Shown here: positions 4,898 through 10,219 of the stretch, piece after piece
Layout: every line of letters starts with the position of its first letter
Numbering within the stretch: position 1 is the first letter of the stretch
NCBI GenBank assembly: GCA_021414045.1
Contig: JAIOPF010000328.1
Location: 1-10,219, forward strand
Direction of reading: 5' to 3'
From: Deltaproteobacteria bacterium
GTDB taxonomy: Bacteria > UBA10199 > DSSB01
Length of the DNA: 10,219 nt
Made by a program: the position numbers and the translations under genes
Notes under the pieces: model-generated
What the model saw: the letters and a program-made list of their open reading frames with translations, nothing else
The model's database searches: none
Told to the model about the DNA's origin: nothing

Positions 4898-7776
4898 GAA
4901 AACAGGTATTCTAGGTCCTCGATCTTCAGCTTCTTCCCCAAAGCCGAATCCGAACCCAGCAAACCCTTAGCCAGCGAGCGCTTGCGCTCTTGCAACATCA
5001 GAATCTTCTCTTCGACGCTGTCCTTCGTGATCAACTTGTAGGAGAAAACGTGCTTGGTCTGCCCGAGACGATGCACCCGATCCGTGGCCTGGTCTTGCAC
5101 CGCGGGGTTCCACCAGGGATCGTAGTGGATGACGTAATCGGCGCCGGTAAGGTTGAGCCCGGTGCCCCCCGCCCGCAGGCTGACCAAAAAGATCGGGATA
5201 TTCTCGTCGGTGTTGAAGCGCTTAATCTTATCCTCGCGGCGACGGGTGCGCCCGTCGAGGTATTCGTAAGCGATCTTTTCCTTGTCGAGCCAGAGGCGCA
5301 GCAGGGAAAGCATCTCGACGAATTGGCTGAACACCAAGATACGGTGCCCCTCGCTGAGGACTTCGGTGACGAGATCTTGGAAGGTCTCCATCTTGCCGGA
5401 GGCAATATCCCGTTTTTTGAAAGTAGGTCCCAACAATTCGGGATGGCAACAAACCTGACGCAAGCGAAGCAAGGCCGTTAAAATGGAAACCTGGCTGCGC
5501 TCGATGCCCTTTTGCTCGACCTCGGCGAAGACTTGCCGGCGGCAGGACGCCAACACTTCGTGATAGAGCTTTTGCTGCTCGCCGGTCATCTCGCAATACT
5601 GCACGACCTCGGTCTTGGGCGGGAGCTCCTTGGCGACCTCGTCCTTCAAGCGACGCAGGATGAAGGGAAAAATCCGCCGGCGCAGGCGCTCGAGCTGCTC
5701 GGAGCTTTGTTCGTTCTCCACCGGCTGCTGGTACTTGCGCTTGAAATGCGGATAGCTGCCGAGAAACCCCGGCATCAAGAAATCAAAGATGGACCAGAGC
5801 TCGGACAGGTGATTTTCGAGCGGAGTGCCGCTGAGCGCCCAACGCTGCTCGGCTTGCAGCTCTTTGACGAGAAGCGCGGTCTTGCTGCGAAAATTCTTGA
5901 TGTTCTGCGCTTCATCGAGGACCACGGTACGCCACTTTTGCTGGGTTAGCACCTCGACATCGCGACGGAACAAGGCGTAACTCGTAAGCACCAGATCCGC
6001 CTCGGCGATCTCTTTGAAAAGCTTCTTTCGATCAGGCCCGGTCAGGATCAAAACCTTGAGATTCGGCGTGAATTTTTGGGCTTCGTTCGCCCAGTTGAAA
6101 ACGACCGAGGTCGGCGCCAATATCAGATTAGGCATCGATCCTTGCCGATCGTGACGGTCCTGCAGGTAGGCAAGGGCCTGGATCGTCTTTCCGAGTCCCA
6201 TGTCGTCGGCCAAGATCCCGTGAAAACGATGGTCATTCAAAAAATGCAACCAATCGTAACCATGGTGTTGGTAATCTCGGAGCACGGCGCTTAGGCTTGC
6301 CGGCAGTTCGCGCTGGGGAATTTCGCTGGAATGCCTTAGCGAGCGTATCATGCTTCCGAAGTCCTGCCGCTGGGTCCAGTCGATGCTGAGCGTTTCGTCA
6401 AGATAGGCCGCGTGATAGCTGGAAACGCGCAAATGACCGGAGGCGTCGAGCTCGCCCTCGAGTTCGGCCAGTTTTTCCTCGAGCTTTTGCAGGTCTTCTT
6501 TTTGGATGCGCGCGAAGCCCTTGCCCGGCAAATGCAGGTAGCGCTTCCCCTGGGCGATCAAGGTCTGGACGACCTCGTAGGGCACCTCCATGCCGTCGAT
6601 CTCGAAGGCCAAGTCCATTTCGAGCCAATCGATGCCGCCGCTGACCGCCCTCGCCTTCAATTGCACCGCGCCCAAGTCTCCGAAGAGCTTGAAGTGCTGC
6701 AGCGCATCCTCTCCTTCGAGGGATTCTTGCTCCTTCATCTTGGGAAGGGTCTCGGCGATGAAGTCGAGGGCCTTCTCTTCGCCGGTTTCGAAACGGGTCG
6801 GACCGACGCGATGGAAGCCCTGCTCGATGAAACGGCCCAGGGTCTCCTTCTCGAAAGCCAGGTCCCTTCGGATCAAAAGCTTTTTGCCCTCTTGCGGTAT
6901 CTCGACCAAGACGTCTCCCTCTTGTTCGTAGGGCGGAACGCGATGCTCGCCGTAGGAAAAAAGGATGTCGAGGATGAGCTTACCTTCGACGGTGTCCTCG
7001 CGAATGGAATACACGGTCTCGGGCTTGGCCTCGAGAATTTCGGGGACATGAAAACCTTCCGGCAATATCATCTGCGGTTTGCGCGCCAGCTGCGGCAAGT
7101 AGTCTTGAATGAAATCCGCTGCCTCGTTGCCGGTAAGGACCAATTCTCCCTCGAGTGTGAAATCGCTGAGCATGGGGCTTAAGACCGTGGTCTTGATGGG
7201 GTAGAAAGTTTCGCCGATGAGAATCCAGATCCGCGGTCCAACGAATACCGAGGCCGCGCCGAAAGAATATTCCTTCAAGGTGTCGGCGTCTTGGAAGCTC
7301 GCGCGCATGCGGACGTGGGACTTGGTCTGCTCGAGCAGCTCGACCAAGGGAACCAAGGCCTGCTCGGAAAACCGCACCAGCCCTCGATCGCCCATGAACT
7401 CGACCTGCGGAAACTTCGCCAACTTGGACAGGAAAAAGGCGATGTGCTTGCGAGGCACCGCGTAGAAGCCCTCGCTGGCGTTGAGATTGGCAAAACGCAA
7501 AAGATGCTGGGCGAATCGGCGATGGTCGGGATCGAGCTCGCTTTGCGGGGTACCCTCTCGGTGTAGGCCCAAGGCATGAATCCCGAACTTTTCGAAGCGC
7601 GTGATGACTTCGTCGCCCTGAACAACCTTAATGGCCAAGACGCCGTGCCTGGGGAGGAATTCAATATGATAGCCGAGCTGAAGGAAGCCCGCTTCGTCCT
7701 CACGGAGGGTCTGCGAAAGCTTCTCAAATAAGCGCGGGTGCTGAGGTGTATCGTGGTCCTGCATCGAATCGCCCAT
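4894..7776 (-). CDS. SNF2-family DNA helicase/translocase
   Basis: A 960-residue SF2 ATPase of the bacterial SNF2 type. The two RecA-like lobes occupy about residues 495-960: Walker A MGLGKT (Lys530), motif Ia LAPTSVVFNW, motif II DEAQ (621-624) followed by NIKN, motif III LSGTPLENHLSELW, motif IV ILVFSQF, motif V SLRAGGTGLNLTGAD and motif VI DRVHRLGQ ending at Gln906 with the arginine finger. All core residues look intact, so it should be an active ATP-driven double-stranded DNA translocase. The N-terminal half (about 1-490) is the mixed, poorly conserved region common in bacterial members. It has no cysteine cluster, so the SWIM zinc motif of many Bacillus-type relatives is absent. ATG 7776 is the longest start; Met5 at 7764 is an alternative, and neither has a clear Shine-Dalgarno. 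No nuclease, methylase or other defence partner is adjacent. The partner protein and cellular role are unknown. Confidence 0.9.
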   Translation of the reverse strand: MGDSMQDHDTPQHPRLFEKLSQTLREDEAGFLQLGYHIEFLPRHGVLAIKVVQGDEVITRFEKFGIHALGLHREGTPQSELDPDHRRFAQHLLRFANLNASEGFYAVPRKHIAFFLSKLAKFPQVEFMGDRGLVRFSEQALVPLVELLEQTKSHVRMRASFQDADTLKEYSFGAASVFVGPRIWILIGETFYPIKTTVLSPMLSDFTLEGELVLTGNEAADFIQDYLPQLARKPQMILPEGFHVPEILEAKPETVYSIREDTVEGKLILDILFSYGEHRVPPYEQEGDVLVEIPQEGKKLLIRRDLAFEKETLGRFIEQGFHRVGPTRFETGEEKALDFIAETLPKMKEQESLEGEDALQHFKLFGDLGAVQLKARAVSGGIDWLEMDLAFEIDGMEVPYEVVQTLIAQGKRYLHLPGKGFARIQKEDLQKLEEKLAELEGELDASGHLRVSSYHAAYLDETLSIDWTQRQDFGSMIRSLRHSSEIPQRELPASLSAVLRDYQHHGYDWLHFLNDHRFHGILADDMGLGKTIQALAYLQDRHDRQGSMPNLILAPTSVVFNWANEAQKFTPNLKVLILTGPDRKKLFKEIAEADLVLTSYALFRRDVEVLTQQKWRTVVLDEAQNIKNFRSKTALLVKELQAEQRWALSGTPLENHLSELWSIFDFLMPGFLGSYPHFKRKYQQPVENEQSSEQLERLRRRIFPFILRRLKDEVAKELPPKTEVVQYCEMTGEQQKLYHEVLASCRRQVFAEVEQKGIERSQVSILTALLRLRQVCCHPELLGPTFKKRDIASGKMETFQDLVTEVLSEGHRILVFSQFVEMLSLLRLWLDKEKIAYEYLDGRTRRREDKIKRFNTDENIPIFLVSLRAGGTGLNLTGADYVIHYDPWWNPAVQDQATDRVHRLGQTKHVFSYKLITKDSVEEKILMLQERKRSLAKGLLGSDSALGKKLKIEDLEYLFS

Positions 7777-7970
7777 ACTAATAGAACTATTTGAAAATTG
7801 CCAGTTCGGGGCGTGCGAAAATGGGATGGTTTCTTGAAATTATTCCGATTTTCGACCGCTATCCTAAAGCCGACGCAGGGTCATATCATAACTTCATGTA
7901 ATTATTAACATTATTTTGGGATATTTTTGGCACCTCGACTGCATCCCTTGCCCTAGCCAAAGGAGGTGTC
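7777..7970. promoter_or_regulatory. divergent intergenic region between SNF2 and the MBL lipoprotein
   Basis: This 194-bp spacer must hold the promoters of both divergent genes. Its middle (about 7885-7930) is markedly AT-rich, with TAATTATTAACATTATTT, which would suit promoter opening. I could not place a convincing -35/-10 pair: TTGAAA at about 7833 is followed by TATCCT with a 20-base spacer, which is too long. No terminator, riboswitch or clear operator palindrome was recognised. Confidence 0.45.
7959..7967 (+). promoter_or_regulatory. strong ribosome binding site of the MBL lipoprotein gene
   Basis: AAAGGAGGT closely matches the anti-Shine-Dalgarno complement and sits just before the ATG at 7971, with four bases after GGAGG, slightly tighter than ideal. 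It fixes the start and suggests efficient translation, unlike most other genes in the window. Confidence 0.8.
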
Positions 7971-8978
7971 ATGCGTCTCGCCATTACCTTGATTCTAGGA
8001 ACCTTTCTGACTTCATGCATCGCTTTACCCGCCCTGGACCTGCGCAGCCAAGACAGTCCCACATCTCTGACTACCGCGCCTGAAGCCGAAGGAGAGCCCT
8101 TACGTATCTGGATCCCCTACGTTGGGCAGGGAGACGGGACCTTATTTCAACTTCCCTATGGGAAGACCCTGCTCATCGACGCCGGACCTCCGGCAGCGGG
8201 GAAAAATGCCCTATTACCCCTGTTAAGAAAGCTCGGGATCTCTCGAATCGATGCCCTGGTCATCACGCATTATGACCTGGATCATTTAGGAGGGGTGCCC
8301 TCTTTGTTGGCAGGAGAAGACGGGGCCATGGGAACTGGAGACGATATTGCGGTCTCCTTAGCCTATGACCGGGGCGGAGTGCCTTGGGACAATAGCCCGG
8401 GGTATGGGGATTATTTGGCGGCGTTGGAACAGGGCGAAACGAGCCGTCATACCTTGGCCGCGGGGGACGCTCTCGACCTCGATCCCGGAGTAAAAATCCA
8501 TTGCGTCGCCGCCAACGGCGCCGTTGGAGATGAGACAAAGATCCTCGGCCAGATCGACCTCTCGGTTCCAGCCTACGCGGGAAAGGAAAACGGGGCTTCG
8601 GTCGCGTTGTTATTCGAGTATGCGAACTTCAGATACCTCACCGCCGGAGACCTTACGGGCGGTGGAATGACTGATGGATTTATTACTCCGGATGTGGAGA
8701 CGCTGGTCGGGAAACTGGTCGGACAAGTGGATGTGATGCACGTCAATCACCATGGGAGCTTGAGTAGTTCGAATGAGAATTTCGTAAAAGCGACAAAACC
8801 GAAGGCGGTCTTTATTCAAGCTGGCAAGGATAATCCATACAACCACCCTGCTTCTGCGGTTGTGGAACGTTGGCAGGCGGTGGGAGGGAAGATTTATTCG
8901 ACCAAGGGGGAGATGGCTTTCTCTTTAGAAAGCAAAGGAAACTCATTTGAAATCAAAGCAGTCCAAGAATCACATTGA
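7971..8978 (+). CDS. ComEC-like metallo-beta-lactamase-fold lipoprotein
   Basis: A 335-residue exported protein. Residues 1-16 form a lipoprotein signal with lipobox Leu-Thr-Ser-Cys (Cys16); Ile17 at +2 would favour the outer membrane by the E. coli rule. After a linker rich in Ser, Thr and Glu, residues 45-330 form an MBL domain like that of ComEC/Rec2: VGQGDGTLFQLPYGKTLLIDAG (read as VGQGD then LLIDAG, 51-72), metal motif THYDLDHLGG (His100, Asp102, Asp104, His105), TAGD (Asp227) and NHHGS (259-263). The last part, with a YNHPA segment, also follows ComEC. In ComEC this domain is linked to a membrane channel for DNA uptake and is thought to degrade the non-transported strand; here the channel is absent. 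Phosphodiesterase or nuclease activity on an extracytoplasmic substrate is plausible but inferred. An acidic loop, EDGAMGTGDD (116-125), sits just after the metal motif. It is preceded by a strong Shine-Dalgarno. Confidence 0.85.
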   Translation: MRLAITLILGTFLTSCIALPALDLRSQDSPTSLTTAPEAEGEPLRIWIPYVGQGDGTLFQLPYGKTLLIDAGPPAAGKNALLPLLRKLGISRIDALVITHYDLDHLGGVPSLLAGEDGAMGTGDDIAVSLAYDRGGVPWDNSPGYGDYLAALEQGETSRHTLAAGDALDLDPGVKIHCVAANGAVGDETKILGQIDLSVPAYAGKENGASVALLFEYANFRYLTAGDLTGGGMTDGFITPDVETLVGKLVGQVDVMHVNHHGSLSSSNENFVKATKPKAVFIQAGKDNPYNHPASAVVERWQAVGGKIYSTKGEMAFSLESKGNSFEIKAVQESH

Positions 8979-8995
8979 CCACCCATAACATTTAT

Positions 8996-9022
8996 AGGAG
9001 AAAATTAATGCGATCGGCCTAA
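8996..9022 (+). other. ribosome binding site plus four-codon mini-ORF
   Basis: AGGAG at 8996-9000 is placed seven bases before ATG 9008, the best initiation signal in this AT-rich segment, yet the ORF reads only Met-Arg-Ser-Ala and stops (TAA 9020-9022). The stop overlaps the next ATG as TAATG. It may be a short leader for translational coupling, or a remnant of a gene start broken by recombination. Confidence 0.35.
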
Positions 9023-9120
9023 TGCCTAGGTTGTTCCTATTCTTATTAATGGCTTTTTTCTTTGAATATAATAAGAAACTGAAAAAAAATCCGCAACACC
9101 CACTTCCTTCTGATTTATAA
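9022..9120 (+). CDS. possible 32-residue membrane peptide
   Basis: The ORF begins at the ATG that overlaps the mini-ORF stop (TAATG) and ends with TAA at 9118-9120. It has a hydrophobic run PRLFLFLLMAFFF (2-14), long enough for at most a short membrane segment, followed by a basic tail (NKKLKKN). Its composition is AT-rich like the glycosyltransferase downstream. The possible coupling and the membrane-like pattern make it worth listing, but at this length chance is a serious alternative and no family is recognised. It ends 10 bases before the proposed ATT start of the next gene, so terminating ribosomes could reinitiate there. Confidence 0.25.
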   Translation: MPRLFLFLLMAFFFEYNKKLKKNPQHPLPSDL

Positions 9121-9130
9121 CCAGCAAATT

Positions 9131-10219
9131 ATTAAAATTGCATTTATTACCGAATTGTTTTTCCCAAGTATTGGAGGCCAAGAAATTAGATACTTGGAGA
9201 TGGGGAAAAAATTAAATGAAATGGGATTTGAAATCGATGTATTTACGATAAGAGAAAATAAAGGAGATAAAAAGGAGGAAAATTTTGACGGCATCAATGT
9301 CAGAAGAATCATTAATTCTTGGCACTATAAGAATAGTTTTTGGGGTGCACGTAATTATTGGGATATATTTAGATTTACGATGGCGTTATTTAAAAAACGC
9401 AAAGAATTACGAAATTTCGACTTATTGGTTTTTAATAAATGGCCAATTTTACCCCCCATCGTTTTACCTTATTTTTTTAAGAATAAGTCGGTAATTGATT
9501 GGTGCGAGATCAGAAGATCAAAATTGTGGTATTTTATTTACAAATTAATGGGGAATAAATTTTCGCGTCACACCTGTGTGAATGACGAAATCGGCAAATA
9601 TCTACAGAGCGACTTAAAGATTCCGGAACATAAGATAAAGACTATATTGAGTGGAATTGATTCAGAACTTTTTCAGAAGAATGAATCAAAGAAAAAAGAT
9701 AAAAGCATCCTTTTTTTTGGAAGATTGTCGGATCATAAGGACCCGGAAATAGTCATTAAAAGTTTTATTGCCGGTAAATTGTGCGGAAAGGGTTATGAAT
9801 TGAACGTTGCAGGAGGGGGGGCTTTATTGGATATATTGAAAACAAAGTACTGCGACCACAAAAGCGTTAACATAATAGGCCCTGTATCTGATGAAAAAAA
9901 AATTGAATTGCTGAAAGCTTCAACTCTATTGGTTTTGCCTTCACAACGAGAAGGCTTCCCTCGCGTCATCGCAGAAGCTGCCGCTGCAGGAACCCCGACT
10001 TTAACGACGTGGTATCCGGAAAACGGTAGCGTTCAAGTTGTGGAGCAATACCAAGTAGGTTGGGTTTGCAAACCATCAATCGAAGAACTGGCCAAAATGA
10101 TTGAAACTTATGGCACTTTTGGAAATGAGTGGCGGGAAAAATCCCTTACTTGCATCAAAGCCGCCAATAACTGCTTTGATTGGAATGTTGTTTGCCAAGA
10201 ATTCGTTAATTTTATCGAG
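9131..10219 (+). CDS. GT-B glycosyltransferase (family 4 type), 3' end missing, ATT start proposed
   Basis: An open frame of 363 codons reaches the right edge without a stop. It begins with the classical GT4 N-terminus, KIAFITELFFPSIGGQEIR, including the glycine-rich acceptor-side loop and a following helix (YLEMGKKLNEMG). The C-terminal donor-binding domain shows ILFFGRLSDHKDPE and PSQREGFPRVIAEAAAAGTP, where Glu274 and Glu282 form the EX7E pair of retaining GT-B enzymes. It should transfer a sugar from a nucleotide donor to a growing surface polysaccharide or similar acceptor in the cytoplasm; specificity is unknown. No ATG, GTG or TTG occurs in frame between the upstream stop (9080-9082) and this N-terminus; the codon directly before the first lysine is ATT (9131), with no good Shine-Dalgarno. 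The first in-frame ATG (near 9199) would delete the first strand and loop. The gene is far more AT-rich than everything before 8979, suggesting horizontal acquisition. Confidence 0.82.
   Translation, partial: MKIAFITELFFPSIGGQEIRYLEMGKKLNEMGFEIDVFTIRENKGDKKEENFDGINVRRIINSWHYKNSFWGARNYWDIFRFTMALFKKRKELRNFDLLVFNKWPILPPIVLPYFFKNKSVIDWCEIRRSKLWYFIYKLMGNKFSRHTCVNDEIGKYLQSDLKIPEHKIKTILSGIDSELFQKNESKKKDKSILFFGRLSDHKDPEIVIKSFIAGKLCGKGYELNVAGGGALLDILKTKYCDHKSVNIIGPVSDEKKIELLKASTLLVLPSQREGFPRVIAEAAAAGTPTLTTWYPENGSVQVVEQYQVGWVCKPSIEELAKMIETYGTFGNEWREKSLTCIKAANNCFDWNVVCQEFVNFIE

Noticed and set aside
6412..7182. 256-codon plus-strand open frame inside the SNF2 gene
   Set aside because: It lies fully antisense to a well-supported ORF, its translation shows no family features, and long antisense frames are common in GC-rich coding DNA.
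4894..7776. SNF2 helicase as part of a DISARM-like or other defence system
   Set aside because: Neighbours are a coiled-coil protein and a lipoprotein; no methylase, nuclease, PLD or DUF1998-like gene is present in the window.
7833..7864. TTGAAA ... TATCCT as a sigma-70 promoter for the MBL lipoprotein
   Set aside because: The spacer is 20 bases, too long for a normal promoter, and the -10 match is poor.
8979..9130. Insertion-sequence end or attachment site at the composition break
   Set aside because: I found no terminal inverted repeats, target duplication, tRNA end or integrase; only the base composition changes.

Overview
The window looks like a compact chromosomal stretch from a Gram-negative bacterium. 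Two features argue for an outer membrane: a Wzi-type beta-barrel with a signal peptide, and a lipoprotein-type signal on a metallo-beta-lactamase-fold protein. The family mix (ChaN-like, Wzi-like, bacterial SNF2 ATPase, DPM1-like glycosyltransferase) and the moderately GC-rich composition suggest a deltaproteobacterial-grade lineage such as Bdellovibrionota, Myxococcota or a related candidate phylum. That placement is inference; there is no rRNA or other marker here.

Layout. 1-783 (minus) is the 5' part of a ChaN-like haem-binding-fold protein, cut by the left edge. 834-1598 (plus) is a family-2 glycosyltransferase of the polyprenol-phosphate mannose/glucose synthase type. 1564-3225 (minus) is a Wzi-like outer-membrane barrel whose 3' end overlaps the glycosyltransferase tail. 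3308-4300 (plus) is an integral membrane protein of the LPG-synthase-TM/flippase-like family, followed 45 bp later by a small coiled-coil protein (4346-4897) built on an almost perfect seven-residue repeat. 4894-7776 (minus) is a 960-residue SNF2-family DNA translocase/helicase, sharing 4 bp with the coiled-coil gene. After a 194-bp divergent intergenic region, 7971-8978 (plus) encodes a predicted lipoprotein with a ComEC-like metallo-beta-lactamase domain.

From about 8979 the base composition falls sharply to AT-rich. This last part has a good ribosome binding site feeding a four-codon mini-ORF, a possible 32-residue membrane peptide joined to it by a TAATG junction, and then a GT-B glycosyltransferase (family 4 type) running off the right edge. 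The glycosyltransferase has no ATG, GTG or TTG at its natural N-terminus; the best-placed codon is ATT. This looks like the edge of a horizontally acquired surface-polysaccharide region.

Functionally, at least four genes (lipid-linked sugar synthase, Wzi-like barrel, flippase-like membrane protein, GT4) point to cell-envelope glycoconjugates. The SNF2 protein and the ComEC-like lipoprotein are not obviously linked to that theme. I see no rRNA, tRNA, CRISPR array, insertion sequence or recognisable defence island. No stretch above 300 bp lacks a gene. I did not find a convincing new multi-gene system; the most unusual items are the heptad-repeat protein, the stand-alone ComEC-like lipoprotein and the oddly initiated GT4 gene.
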